This document shows, one piece after another, positions 52,844-61,042 of a DNA stretch of 64,000 nt. The stretch is from Deltaproteobacteria bacterium (GTDB taxonomy: Bacteria > Bdellovibrionota_C > UBA2361 > J135): contig JACKAH010000001.1 of the NCBI GenBank assembly GCA_020635175.1, positions 124,001-188,000 on the forward strand. Direction: 5' to 3'. Made by a program: the position numbers and the translations under genes. The notes under the pieces were generated by a model. That model had not been told where the DNA came from. It saw only the letters and a program-made list of their open reading frames with translations, and made no database searches. Position 1 is the first letter of the stretch. Each line of letters opens with the position of its first letter.

Positions 52844-53467
52844 ATGAACACCTGCCAAAAGACAACTTATTATAACAAACGCCCAACAATTGCTGAGCAA
52901 TATAAAACTATCGGTCGTGAGTTGTTGCAGTACGAAGAGCGTTGCAGAAGTGTTCGCTCGCTTTTAGATCTATCCGCCTTTGGGTTTACGATACCCTTTA
53001 ATAACGATATCGAATCATTTTTTAAGCGTTCACTCCGTGTTTTTAAGCGTGGAGTTGAGTTCATTCCTTTGAATATCCTTGAATCTTACCTTGAAGATCT
53101 TCTAGATCTCGATGTTAATGAAGAAAGGTTGTTTATCGCAGTAGAGAATAAAGTTACCCGATCATTTTTCTTCGCTCTGTTTGGCCTCTTGTTTGCCCTA
53201 AGTGTTGGACTGTACAGTGTCTCAATTGGAGCATCTTTTCCCTTAGCTTTCTTTATCACTGTATTTTTAGCCGTACCTTTTGGAGCACTTTGGCACCTTG
53301 TACCACGCGACAAACTCTCCCGTAGGATGCGCTTTGCAAAACTCCTCTCCGCAGAGATTAATCAAAGAAAAGGTGGGACCGGTCCCTTCGTCATGGATCC
53401 GCTACGTTCAAAAGTTAGAGGACTTTTTGATAAACCTTCCTTCGGTAGCGCGTACTTAATTCACTGA
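52844..53467 (+). CDS. Two-helix membrane protein of unknown function
   Basis: A 207-residue protein. Residues 1-105 are polar and helical; two adjacent hydrophobic segments (FFFALFGLLFALSVGLYSV and FPLAFFITVFLAVPFGALW, about 108-150) form a hairpin, and a basic tail of about 55 residues follows. Both ends would be cytoplasmic. No motif or family recognised. Confidence 0.6.
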   Translation: MNTCQKTTYYNKRPTIAEQYKTIGRELLQYEERCRSVRSLLDLSAFGFTIPFNNDIESFFKRSLRVFKRGVEFIPLNILESYLEDLLDLDVNEERLFIAVENKVTRSFFFALFGLLFALSVGLYSVSIGASFPLAFFITVFLAVPFGALWHLVPRDKLSRRMRFAKLLSAEINQRKGGTGPFVMDPLRSKVRGLFDKPSFGSAYLIH

Positions 53468-53471
53468 TCTT

Positions 53472-53489
53472 CTAGAATGATCATTCTAG
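53472..53489. repeat. Perfect 18-bp palindrome after the 207-residue gene
   Basis: CTAGAATGATCATTCTAG reads the same on both strands and begins 5 bases after the stop. It may bind a dimeric protein or be part of a terminator. Confidence 0.6.
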
Positions 53490-53601
53490 TTAGTTGATTA
53501 TATTTACCTTTATCTTGCCATGAACTCTTTTAAGGAGTAATTATTAGATTCTTGTCAGTGATCTTTAAGATGTCCCTTACATTCAGCAGAATTAACCGAT
53601 G

Positions 53602-53665
53602 GAGTCCATCTCTTTGAGTTTACTATGAGCTCAAAGAGGAAAGGACTCAATTAAAAGGTTTTTTT
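53602..53665 (+). terminator. Long two-part hairpin followed by seven T
   Basis: GAGTCC (53602-53607) pairs with GGACTC (53643-53648), and inside CTCTTTGAG (53610-53618) pairs with CTCAAAGAG (53630-53638). A run of seven T begins 11 bases later. It is either a terminator or a structured RNA end. Confidence 0.5.
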
Positions 53666-53667
53666 GG

Positions 53668-53709
53668 TGAGTGTGGTTTGAGGCTTTCTATGGTCTGAAA
53701 CCACACTCA
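53668..53709. repeat. 12-bp perfect inverted repeat at the left edge of the GC-rich island
   Basis: TGAGTGTGGTTT (53668-53679) and AAACCACACTCA (53698-53709) with an 18-nt loop, just before the base composition rises. Confidence 0.55.
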
Positions 53710-53719
53710 TCTCTGGGAA

Positions 53720-54105
53720 AACGGAGCCCGACTCACTGGGCTTTGGAGGTGTGATGTGCTGCGCTCTGATTCCCCTAGCCCCAAAGAACCCATTCCCCAA
53801 TGACTCAAAAACAGGACGAGACGCCGGCCGTGACCGGTGCTCAGGACGCCCCCCCGGCTTCCGCTCAGACTGCCGCTGCCGGCGACAGCCCCATCGTGGT
53901 GACGCACAGGCCTGCTGCTGCCAGCGACCTCGACGTCGAGGACAAGTTCCGCGCACAGTCGGGTCGCGTCTGGTTCTCGGGTCCCTACTAGGTCGCAAGC
54001 GCTGCGACCGTGCGGGACCACAGTATCGAGCTCGGAGGACTCGATTGAGACAACCCCAGAACGCCCGCCGGACCCCCGGCGTGGCGCTCTGGTGGTAGTC
54101 AATAA
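53720..54105. mobile_element. GC-rich island 1
   Basis: About 390 bases of clearly higher G+C than the flanks, with abrupt edges. It contains hairpins (AGCCC...GGGCT near 53726, and GGTCGCA-AGCGC-TGCGACC at 53991-54009) and open frames on both strands. It looks acquired. The second GC-rich island is at 58965-61105, and both share a CACTGGGCT hairpin arm. Confidence 0.45.
53800..53991 (+). CDS. Possible 63-residue protein in GC-rich island 1
   Basis: MTQKQDETPAVTG then an Ala/Pro/Asp-rich stretch ending in VWFSGPY. Third codon positions are strongly G/C, as for the 619-residue gene in the second island, which supports translation in this frame. There is no obvious ribosome site. A perfect 7-bp hairpin (GGTCGCA/TGCGACC) covers the stop and the following bases and could be its terminator. 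No function known. Confidence 0.35.
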   Translation: MTQKQDETPAVTGAQDAPPASAQTAAAGDSPIVVTHRPAAASDLDVEDKFRAQSGRVWFSGPY

Positions 54106-54187
54106 GTCTTGGGTAATGAAGATGCGTTTACTAAATGGTTTATTGAGTTCTTTCTACGATTTTCAATCTTTCCTCACCTCATAAAAA

Positions 54188-54214
54188 AACGCCCCGGCTA
54201 TGCCAGGGCGCTTC
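54188..54214 (-). terminator. Intrinsic terminator of the 105-residue gene
   Basis: On the minus strand CGCCC and GGC pair with GCC and GGGCG around TAT, then seven T follow. It is a textbook intrinsic terminator about 40 bases after the stop at 54256. Confidence 0.8.
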
Positions 54215-54255
54215 GGAGTAGTGGTTGAGGTTAATTAGCTATGCATGTGTGAAAT

Positions 54256-54573
54256 CTATCCTGCTCGCTTCATGTACCAGGGAGCAACTCTACTCTCTCC
54301 CCGTTTTGGTAGTGACTTTACTAGCGAAACAGTTTTCCAAAGGTCTAAATCTAATTGCAAACAGACCCAGGGAAATGAAAACGGTTCATACTGCGGGTTT
54401 GATAAATCTCCAAAGATCCATTCTTTGGCAGCAACGCTCTGTTCCTTGTCGTTGCCGGTGAAATCAAGCATCGCCCTTTCCAAAATTGCTAAGCAGAGAT
54501 TTCTCTCTGGAGAACCTGTTCTATTTGGCACATCAAATAGGTGGTAAGCATCTGTATCTATTCTTACTGCCAT
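54256..54573 (-). CDS. Conserved small hypothetical protein
   Basis: A 105-residue protein. The segment LCLAILERAMLDF...KEWIFGD...PFSFPWVCLQLDLD resembles small proteins found near phage and plasmid genes that have an AxxWLxS-D...F..C..LGLD pattern, where they may be DNA-associated; this link is tentative. Competing plus-strand frames in the same stretch have no terminator or ribosome site, whereas this frame has a strong terminator downstream. Confidence 0.6.
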   Translation of the reverse strand: MAVRIDTDAYHLFDVPNRTGSPERNLCLAILERAMLDFTGNDKEQSVAAKEWIFGDLSNPQYEPFSFPWVCLQLDLDLWKTVSLVKSLPKRGESRVAPWYMKRAG

Positions 54574-54733
54574 AAAACCCTGTTTTGTATTTTCACGTTT
54601 TCGTTAATTTAAGCACTCTTGGCTTACAAAGAATATGACGATGTATAAAAGGGAATATTCAAACCGATTGAAAAAATTAAAGCGTAAATGCTTCAATAGG
54701 TTAGGATGCTGTAGCGAAAAAACATCATAAAAA

Positions 54734-55225
54734 ATGAAAGCTAAATTTATCATACTTCAGGTTGTTTGCCTCTCTTCGGCTGCGTTGGCTGATTTTCAAT
54801 GCGATAGCGCAGTTAATTACGTCTGGAAAAATAAAGGAGGGAAGCATGAGAGTTTCTGGAAAACTGTTACTGCTACTGCCGCTGATGAGGCTGGAACAAA
54901 AGCTGCCTTAGATGATGCGGTTTCGTTTGAGAAAGGGTTAGCGATAGCTAAGTGTCGTAAGGATCATGAAAATCTATCTGGATGCATTGCTCAGAGGTAT
55001 CAATCGATAGGTAGCACGTACGAGTCTATGGGTTTTAAAGCAAGAAAAACTCTGGATGAGGCAATTATAAATGACTGTCAGAAAAAGCAGGGTTACTGTC
55101 TTGAGCCAAAAGCCTCAAATCCAATTTGTAAAGATCTTAGTCCTGCTCCTGCCGAGACTGAAGGTGAAGGGGGAGGAGATGACGAGAAAGATAGTAAAAA
55201 GGATAAAAAGAAAAAGAAGAAGTAA
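54734..55225 (+). CDS. Exported Cys-rich protein with Lys-rich tail
   Basis: A 163-residue protein with a signal peptide (LQVVCLSSAALA then DF). The mature helical domain has six cysteines (C23, C73, C82, and further CQKKQGYC and ICKDL) likely paired by the VKOR-DsbA enzyme. The last 25 residues are very acidic then almost all lysine (EGGGDDEKDSKKDKKKKKK). Function unknown; the charged tail may bind nucleic acid or lipopolysaccharide. The neighbouring gene (DUF6178) is convergent and immediately adjacent. Confidence 0.65.
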   Translation: MKAKFIILQVVCLSSAALADFQCDSAVNYVWKNKGGKHESFWKTVTATAADEAGTKAALDDAVSFEKGLAIAKCRKDHENLSGCIAQRYQSIGSTYESMGFKARKTLDEAIINDCQKKQGYCLEPKASNPICKDLSPAPAETEGEGGGDDEKDSKKDKKKKKK

Positions 55226-56503
55226 CTAATTAGCAAATCTTTTCTTAAGGTAGTCCTTCACTAATTCAATTTCAGCTACTCTTTCGAACGGTTTTTGGCC
55301 TTCAAGCAGCTTCCCCTCTGTTTCAGAGAAACTACCATCATCGTTTAAAAAGAGGGGATAAACTGGGATTGTTTCTCTGGCGCAAGCTAGAATCGAAAAA
55401 GTTGGGGTGTCATCGACCGCTTGCTCAACGCTCTGTTTCGATACGCCATTCGCAATAGAGGAGAGCTCGTTTAGTGCTTGTACTCCGACTCTAAAAATTC
55501 TCTGCAAGCCTAAAGCTTGATATGTTTCAAGTAGACGCTTCTCACTAGCAGAACCGACTTTTTCAAGTCCAATATTTAAGATGCCTCGAATTTGCTGCAA
55601 CGCATCTTGAAGTCTGCTGTAGTCCTCAATCTGAAAGTTCCATTTCACTACAGCTGCGTTAACTATCAATGTAAATTCACTTTGAAAGATCTCAAATTCC
55701 GAGTCGCTTAGCTCCTGCTCCGCTTCAGTTAGAAATGCTTCAAGCGGCTGTAGACTTTGGGCTCTATAAATTAATGGTTCTATAATTGGAAGAGGTTCAA
55801 TTGCTCTATTTGCTTCAGGTTGATTCAGTAAATGAAGCACTTCTACTAAAGGAAGTGGGCTTGTGATCTGATGAACCTGCTCGTCATCAGGAATTCCTTC
55901 TGATTGAAGTCTTTTTTGTTTGTCTTGATACGCACCTTCTTCTAGTTCTGACGGAGTTGATACGTTTGGAATTGAGATCAATTGGTAAAATAGCTCAGGA
56001 TTTCCTTCAAAGATAAAGGCAAGCAGTTTGCCAAGCAATCTATGCTTATCGGGATCCTCAAGTGTAATACCCACCCAGGTGTATCCTTTGTCGGGCGTAT
56101 ACCACTGTGGAGCAGGGGGTTCCTCGGTTGGTTCATCAAAGATAGCGGTCTCTAGGTGCTGACCTAAAAAGAACGCTAAGATCTTTAGATCTATGCTTGA
56201 GATGAATTTTCGTAATGGCGCTAGATCGTTTTCTTCGTCAGTTGACTGAAGCCACTCCCAGAATTTCGCCTGATTGATCCTGTCTTTGTGCCACAGATCA
56301 AAGTCCAGACATAGTTGATACTGCTCTCTAGATAGTAGCGAGATAAGATCTCCGGCAGATTCTGCACCTAGTGTTCTAACAAGTAGGTAGGCGCTTTGAG
56401 CAGGGAGTCCTTGTGTGAAAGCTTCAGGATTATCTGAATTGAAAATATCCTTAATTAAAGCCCTGCTACTACGACTCTTCGTCTTTTTTAATGCTAACGT
56501 CAC
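55226..56503 (-). CDS. DUF6178-family protein
   Basis: A 425-residue cytosolic protein (GTG start), alpha-helical and acidic. LPAQSAYLLVRTLGAESAGDLISLL then SREQYQLCLDFDLWHKD is the repeated-helix pattern of DUF6178, known mainly from deltaproteobacteria, without a known function. It lies 9 bases downstream of infC and is probably cotranscribed with it. Confidence 0.75.
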   Translation of the reverse strand: MTLALKKTKSRSSRALIKDIFNSDNPEAFTQGLPAQSAYLLVRTLGAESAGDLISLLSREQYQLCLDFDLWHKDRINQAKFWEWLQSTDEENDLAPLRKFISSIDLKILAFFLGQHLETAIFDEPTEEPPAPQWYTPDKGYTWVGITLEDPDKHRLLGKLLAFIFEGNPELFYQLISIPNVSTPSELEEGAYQDKQKRLQSEGIPDDEQVHQITSPLPLVEVLHLLNQPEANRAIEPLPIIEPLIYRAQSLQPLEAFLTEAEQELSDSEFEIFQSEFTLIVNAAVVKWNFQIEDYSRLQDALQQIRGILNIGLEKVGSASEKRLLETYQALGLQRIFRVGVQALNELSSIANGVSKQSVEQAVDDTPTFSILACARETIPVYPLFLNDDGSFSETEGKLLEGQKPFERVAEIELVKDYLKKRFAN

Positions 56504-56512
56504 TTTTATTTT

Positions 56513-57076
56513 CTAAGCAGATTTTGGAGCAAAAACGATATACATCTGATTGCCCTGACATGGAGATCTCTCTTCAAGATCTGCGACATCGGATAATTTA
56601 TTAACTAATTGATCAAACTTAGCATTCCCAAGCTCTAGATACATGATTTCACGTCCTCGAAATCTCATACTAAACTTGACCTTATCGCCATCTTCTAAAA
56701 ATTCACGCGCATGTTTTAGCTTCGTTTCTAAATCACCAACATCGGTTCTGTATCGAATTCGAATCTCTTTAGTTGTAATTTCACTGCGCTTTTTCTTAGC
56801 CTCGGCTTTTTTCTTTTGCTCGCGGTATTTAAACTTACCGTAGTCCATTATTTTACAGACAGGTGGACTATCTTTTCCTGAGACCTCTACGAGATCTAAT
56901 CCTTTTCCTTCAGCAAGGCTAATTGCTTCTCTTGTAAGCATTACTCCTAGCTGTTCGCCATCGTCGCTGATTACTCTTACTTCACGCGAGTTAATATTGT
57001 CATTTATATTGTGACGATCTGGTGTTTCGGGTCTTCTAATTCGTCCTCTTCCACCACGTGGTTTGTACGTAGCCAA
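56513..57076 (-). CDS. infC: Translation initiation factor IF-3
   Basis: A 187-residue IF-3: N domain (NINDNINSREVRVI, ISLAEGKGLDLVEVS), linker with ICKIMDYGKFKYRE, and C domain (KEIRIRYRTDVGDLETKL, VKFSMRFRGREIMYLELG). The start codon is TTG, six bases after AAGGAG. In enteric bacteria infC uses ATT for self-regulation; a TTG here is also non-standard but is not the codon class that IF-3 is known to reject. Upstream rpmI/rplT are not present. Confidence 0.95.
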   Translation of the reverse strand: MATYKPRGGRGRIRRPETPDRHNINDNINSREVRVISDDGEQLGVMLTREAISLAEGKGLDLVEVSGKDSPPVCKIMDYGKFKYREQKKKAEAKKKRSEITTKEIRIRYRTDVGDLETKLKHAREFLEDGDKVKFSMRFRGREIMYLELGNAKFDQLVNKLSDVADLEERSPCQGNQMYIVFAPKSA

Positions 57077-57388
57077 AAATTTCTCCTTGTTTAATTAAAT
57101 CATTTCATTTGTTGAGAGATTATGATGAAGCTATCGAGTGCATAGTCTTAGAATTCAGCACCGGTATGAGGAATATTTCGCAGCAATTGGGGTTTCTTCA
57201 TATTCACATTCTGCCGATAAAGAGGCCGTAAATCAATATTTTAACTCAAATTTTTAATAATATGCCTACAACTACTATAGTCTTGAACGCAGCCTATGTG
57301 CTATACGGTGCGACAGGCTTGAAATAGGCCCTCATTTGAGAACTTATAGGTTTCTCGGTCCAATTTACCAGTTAGGAGAAAATCATCA
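57077..57388. other. Divergent intergenic region between infC and the ureohydrolase gene
   Basis: Carries the infC ribosome site at its left edge and GTTAGGAG for the ureohydrolase at its right. An exact GCCGATAA at 57213-57220 lacks a convincing -35. I see no gene here. Confidence 0.5.
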
Positions 57389-58213
57389 ATGTCTTTAGTT
57401 AAATTGCTTGGCGTCCCATATAACGTAGGTTGCAGAACAGAGACATCAAGCGCACTTGATCAACAAAATGGCCCAATTGCAATCAGGGCAGCTCTTCAAT
57501 CTCTAATGGCTAATTTTAATATCAACCGTGCCTTTGACGATCTGGGCGATATTAAAGCTAAGAATACCGTTGATGATGTACTAAAGGAATTAGAGACTCA
57601 GATTTACGATGTAATGAAAGGCGGGAATATCCCATTTGTTTTAGGTGGGGCCCACACATTAACGCTTGGTAGCTTGCGAGCTTTATCAAGAATCAATAAA
57701 GATTTTTCTCTAATCTACATTGATGCTCACCCAGACATTATGCCGCACTCAACTATTAACTACGGTTCTGTTATCTTTTACGGTTTCAAAGAGGAAGTTG
57801 TAAGGCCAGATAGAACTGCTTACATCGGTCTAAGGCAGGTGGAAAAACCAGAATACAAACTTTTAGAAGAGCATAATATCTTTCATGTTCATGCACATGA
57901 GATTGAAAATGTAGGTGTCTCTAATTTAGTTAAGGAAATTAAAGATCGATTTCCTGCTCCATACTATATAAGTTTTGATCTTGATTCACTCGATCCAACT
58001 TTTGCTCCAGGAGTTACTAGCCCATATCCAATTGGTCTAACTCCTCGCGAAGTAATGTACTTGCTAATTGAGTTATGTCGGCAAGAGGTACTAGGGATCG
58101 AGATAGTTGAGCTCTCCCCGATAAACGACCGTAATGATGACACGGCTCGAATAGCCGCTGAGTTCGTAATGAGGCTCTCAGCTGTTCTAAGCTCTCGTCA
58201 AAAAACACATTAA
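57389..58213 (+). CDS. Ureohydrolase (agmatinase/arginase/formiminoglutamase family)
   Basis: A 274-residue binuclear manganese hydrolase. The metal ligands are all visible: His89 (LGGAHTLT), Asp112, His114 and Asp116 (IDAHPDIM), Asp197 and Asp199 (SFDLDSLDP). Known relatives cleave agmatine, arginine or formiminoglutamate; the substrate loop is not diagnostic enough to choose. The C-terminus (EIVELSPINDRNDDTARIA) is typical. Strong AGGAG before the ATG. Confidence 0.88.
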   Translation: MSLVKLLGVPYNVGCRTETSSALDQQNGPIAIRAALQSLMANFNINRAFDDLGDIKAKNTVDDVLKELETQIYDVMKGGNIPFVLGGAHTLTLGSLRALSRINKDFSLIYIDAHPDIMPHSTINYGSVIFYGFKEEVVRPDRTAYIGLRQVEKPEYKLLEEHNIFHVHAHEIENVGVSNLVKEIKDRFPAPYYISFDLDSLDPTFAPGVTSPYPIGLTPREVMYLLIELCRQEVLGIEIVELSPINDRNDDTARIAAEFVMRLSAVLSSRQKTH

Positions 58214-58432
58214 TTTAAGCCAGTTAGGGGCTTTTCTTGTAGGTCACCCAGTTCATTTCCTAGGCCATAACCATCATATAGCGGTGTGCCCTCGACAGGG
58301 GAGGTGCGCCCATGGTCTTTATGCAAGAATTTTAATTTCGTAGAAGAGAATTTTTTCGGATTCTTACCGATGGTTTACGATTTTCTCTTGGTTTTTCGAC
58401 TAGAAACAAGCTCAGTCTTCCTAAACAAATTC

Positions 58433-58527
58433 ACTCACGATTATTTGCTCGTGCATCCATGCACTCGCGCATTAACACTCTCACCTCTCCGGCATCCTGC
58501 CTCTCGAGGTTCGAGAGTTTCGTGAGT
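58433..58527. repeat. Nested stem-loop region
   Basis: ACTCACGA (58433-58440) pairs with TCGTGAGT (58520-58527); inside, CTCTCGA-GGT-TCGAGAG (58501-58517) is a perfect hairpin. The arms suggest a structured RNA or a protein-binding site. Confidence 0.5.
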
Positions 58528-58620
58528 AAATTATTTAGTTCGCTGAGCTTTATAGATTCGAAACCAATACTTTTTTAAACATTTCACTTCGAATGCCTCT
58601 TTGGCAATGACATGTAAGTT

Positions 58621-58818
58621 GCCACTTGCACATAATGTAGCTGTCTTTGAGACTTTTGTTTAAGTCAAATGAAATGCACCGCTGTATCTTGAAGCAACTC
58701 TTACGAACGAACTATGTAGTGCCACACCTTTGAAATGTAGTTGCATTTGAGATTTTTGTTTAAGTCAAATGAAATTGAAATGCAGCGCTGTATCTTGAAG
58801 CAACTCTTACGAACGAAC
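58621..58818. repeat. Tandem duplication of a 92-98 bp unit
   Basis: Copy 1 58621-58712 and copy 2 58721-58818 share GTTTAAGTCAAATGAAAT and GCTGTATCTTGAAGCAACTC blocks; copy 2 has a 6-base insertion (TTGAAA). Their last 67-73 bases are nearly identical. Confidence 0.8.
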
Positions 58819-59049
58819 GTCTCGCAGGAGATTAATTTCAAAGTGCGCAGCAATCTGAAATTAATCCCGAGAGTAGTGAGAGAGATGAGTTGCGTAAAGA
58901 TATAAGCGCAACTAAATACCTAAATGAAAAATCGTAAAGCGTCGGAAGAATCTGAGACGACACTGGGTTAAACCAGAAGGTTGTTGAGGATCCTATCCAC
59001 ACCCCATGGACCGGAGAATTCCTACCATGAAGAGATTGAGAAACTTCGT

Positions 59050-59069
59050 GGCGGGACTCCAGTCCCGCC
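59050..59069. repeat. Perfect hairpin in the leader of the island gene
   Basis: GGCGGGACT-CC-AGTCCCGCC, 9-bp stem, 41 bases before the ATG at 59111. It could be a terminator of upstream transcription or a translational control element. Confidence 0.6.
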
Positions 59070-59110
59070 GAACCCACCCGATTCCCCCCAGAACCAAGGA
59101 GGTGCCCCAC

Positions 59111-60970
59111 ATGAGGGCAAAACGACTCATGCAGGGGGGCTTCGACCTCCTGCTCGGCTACTGCGAGCTGTTCCAAGTCATGCTGCTCGTGCTACGCAGC
59201 TTCACGCCGCTGATCCACAGGGTCAAGCGTGCGTTCACGCTGCCGTTCGCGTTCTTCGCCATGAGCGAGGTCGCGTTTGCGCAACAGAGCATCGGTCAGG
59301 CGCCGGGTAACGACGCCACTTACTGGACCATCTCTGGGCACGTGCTCGCCACGATCATCTTCCTGACTTGGGTCGCCGTCGGCATCTGCATGGCGCTGCT
59401 CAAGCTCTGGACGCGTGATCAAGGCGATCTGCGTAAGGGTAAGGTCGGTAACCTGCTGAACTGGATCGGTCTGACCGACTCGTCGATCGAAGCGGTTGCA
59501 ACGAAGCAGATGCAGACCTACAAGATGGCCAACGAGGAGAGGCGCCGGCAATTCGAGCAGGCGCTGATCGACTATGGCTATCCGGTCGAAGGGTTCGCGC
59601 GCTACAAGCGCATCGTCAAGAGCCTCAAGATCGAGCAGGTCGACGCGATCAGTCGCTACCTCGAGCATCTGCTTGCAGGTGAGCTCGAGCTGGCTGAGCA
59701 GGTCAGGAGTGAGCACCGTAAGGCCATCGCGCTCTACGAGGAGCACTGCTGTCCGGAAGAGGATTTCGCCCCGAACGAGCGAATCGAGATCGAGATCCAG
59801 TTGATCCCGCTGCACAAGCTGATCCAGCGGCTGGAGGTCATGCCGAAGGGCAAGAACTTCAACCTGGCGGAGCTGCCTTGGCAGAAGGAAGCGACTGCGA
59901 TCAAGAACTACTGGTACGTTTACTCCAACGCTCGCTCCCGTGCGGAGCTGGCGTTGCAGGGTAAGCTTGCCTATCCTGATTCGCGTCCGTTCGATGACGC
60001 AACTGACCCGGGGCAGAACTCTTACCCCGGCAAGGTCGTCTGTCAGAATGGCGAGATCATCGAGCTCGGTCGTGAGGAGTACGAGCGCGTCGCGGCGATG
60101 ATTCAAAGCCACGGCGTGATGCCTTTCGACGAGTTCGTCCGGCATCAGAGCTTCACCGACAAGTACCAGCAGGTCGCTGACGGACATGTGCATCTCCACG
60201 AGTCGCTGCTGAGTGGCGCCTACGAGGCGATCATCTTCGCGGTGTTCGAGGTGCGTCTGTACGGTGCGAGTGACCCGAGCAGGCAAGGTCAGCAGTTCAC
60301 GAGCCGTGAGGATCGTGAACGCTACCAGGTCGAGATGGCACGGAGCATGTTCCGTCCGTTCCTCTTCGAGACCGAGTCGGGTAACTTCGCCACGGACATT
60401 CCGGTGCACCGTCTGATCGCTGCGCTGGCGCACCTGGCGGCGCTCAACACTCTCGTCGGCGAGATGCAGCTCACCAGAAAGGAGATGGGGCTTCCCCCGC
60501 TCCATGTCTGGGAGATGTGGTTCGACTTGCAGCGCTTCGCGCAGCTGACCCTTAAGTACGCCATCAGGCTCGAGGCCTACTCGGTTCACGAGCTCGAGCA
60601 CCTGTGGCAGAACATGAGTCAGTTCGCTTGGTGGGTGCAGCCGCTGGACGTGCTGTCGTGGTACCACGGTCCACTGAACTGGCGAAACCTCGCTTCGCCG
60701 CAGTACATGGATCTGGGACTCGACCCGCCGGAGGTCGACCGCGTCATTCCCGAGCCCTCTCGGGATCAACGTCCGTTGCGCACGTTCCGTGTGCCGCCTG
60801 ACTGGCAGGCTGTGGCCACTCCCGAGTTCTGGAACGACAATGGTGGAGAAGACGGTGTCAACTCTACCTTCCAGAGTCGAAGTGGTCCCGATGCCCAGCC
60901 GCCTAGGCCGAACAAGCTGATCTCTCCTCGTGAGAGACTGCTGATGATGGCGCGCGGACGCAACGGCTAA
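59111..60970 (+). CDS. Membrane-anchored 619-residue protein of unknown family in GC-rich island 2
   Basis: Starts at the ATG preceded by AAGGAGGT with 7-base spacing; an in-frame ATG at 59006 has no such site. The first 55 residues are a long hydrophobic leader (LLLGYCELFQVMLLVL, then FTLPFAFFAMSEVAFA before QQ, a likely signal-peptidase site). A second helix (ISGHVLATIIFLTWVAVGIC) lies near residues 74-93, then about 525 charged, helix-rich residues without a known domain. His, Trp and Tyr are frequent (HVWEMWFDLQRFAQ, WYHGPLNW). G/C-rich third positions show this strand is the coding one; the long antisense frame is Arg/His/Leu-rich. The product of a single-gene cassette, function unknown. 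Confidence 0.75.
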   Translation: MRAKRLMQGGFDLLLGYCELFQVMLLVLRSFTPLIHRVKRAFTLPFAFFAMSEVAFAQQSIGQAPGNDATYWTISGHVLATIIFLTWVAVGICMALLKLWTRDQGDLRKGKVGNLLNWIGLTDSSIEAVATKQMQTYKMANEERRRQFEQALIDYGYPVEGFARYKRIVKSLKIEQVDAISRYLEHLLAGELELAEQVRSEHRKAIALYEEHCCPEEDFAPNERIEIEIQLIPLHKLIQRLEVMPKGKNFNLAELPWQKEATAIKNYWYVYSNARSRAELALQGKLAYPDSRPFDDATDPGQNSYPGKVVCQNGEIIELGREEYERVAAMIQSHGVMPFDEFVRHQSFTDKYQQVADGHVHLHESLLSGAYEAIIFAVFEVRLYGASDPSRQGQQFTSREDRERYQVEMARSMFRPFLFETESGNFATDIPVHRLIAALAHLAALNTLVGEMQLTRKEMGLPPLHVWEMWFDLQRFAQLTLKYAIRLEAYSVHELEHLWQNMSQFAWWVQPLDVLSWYHGPLNWRNLASPQYMDLGLDPPEVDRVIPEPSRDQRPLRTFRVPPDWQAVATPEFWNDNGGEDGVNSTFQSRSGPDAQPPRPNKLISPRERLLMMARGRNG

Positions 60971-61042
60971 GCGGATCCTCGTAAAGCCGTTCCCTCGTGG
61001 GGAGCGTGCTGGTTGTGGAACTACGGTTCCGTCGTCTCGGAA

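Larger units (their letters stand above)
53490..53799. other. Gene-free stretch with structured DNA at the island edge
   Basis: Holds the long hairpin at 53602-53665 and the 12-bp inverted repeat at 53668-53709, plus AGCCC/GGGCT near 53726-53743. No gene is credible. The switch to GC-rich sequence occurs here. Confidence 0.5.
58359..58955. repeat. Imperfect inverted repeat enclosing about 600 bases
   Basis: Left arm 58359-58386 (GATTCTTACCGATGGTTTACG...) and right arm 58926-58954 in reverse complement (GATTCTTCCGACGCTTTACG...) match at about 23 of 26 positions, including 11 in a row. It may be the decayed termini of a small mobile element lying directly before the GC-rich island. Confidence 0.45.
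58214..58964. other. Structured non-coding stretch before GC-rich island 2
   Basis: No credible gene in 751 bases. It contains a nested hairpin (58433-58527), a tandem duplication (58621-58818) and a long inverted repeat that encloses most of the stretch. A 79-codon and a 112-codon frame run through it without ribosome sites or recognisable product. Confidence 0.6.

Noticed and set aside
57213..57220. Exact GCCGATAA, the sigma-28 -10 consensus, before the ureohydrolase gene
   Set aside because: The octamer 11 bases upstream (TTCTTCAT) is unlike TAAAGTTT and the distance to the ATG is about 170 bases.
58838..59176. 112-codon minus-strand frame with a plausible-looking C-terminus
   Set aside because: It spans the sharp composition boundary and the island gene's ribosome site, and its resemblance to the frame at 58286-58525 follows from the inverted repeat.
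58989..60979. GGATCCT occurs just before and just after the island gene, with GAATTC and CCATGG near its start
   Set aside because: Restriction-like sites could suggest a cloned cassette or target duplication, but the high-G+C tract extends past both copies (to about 61,105), and a 7-base match is easily chance.
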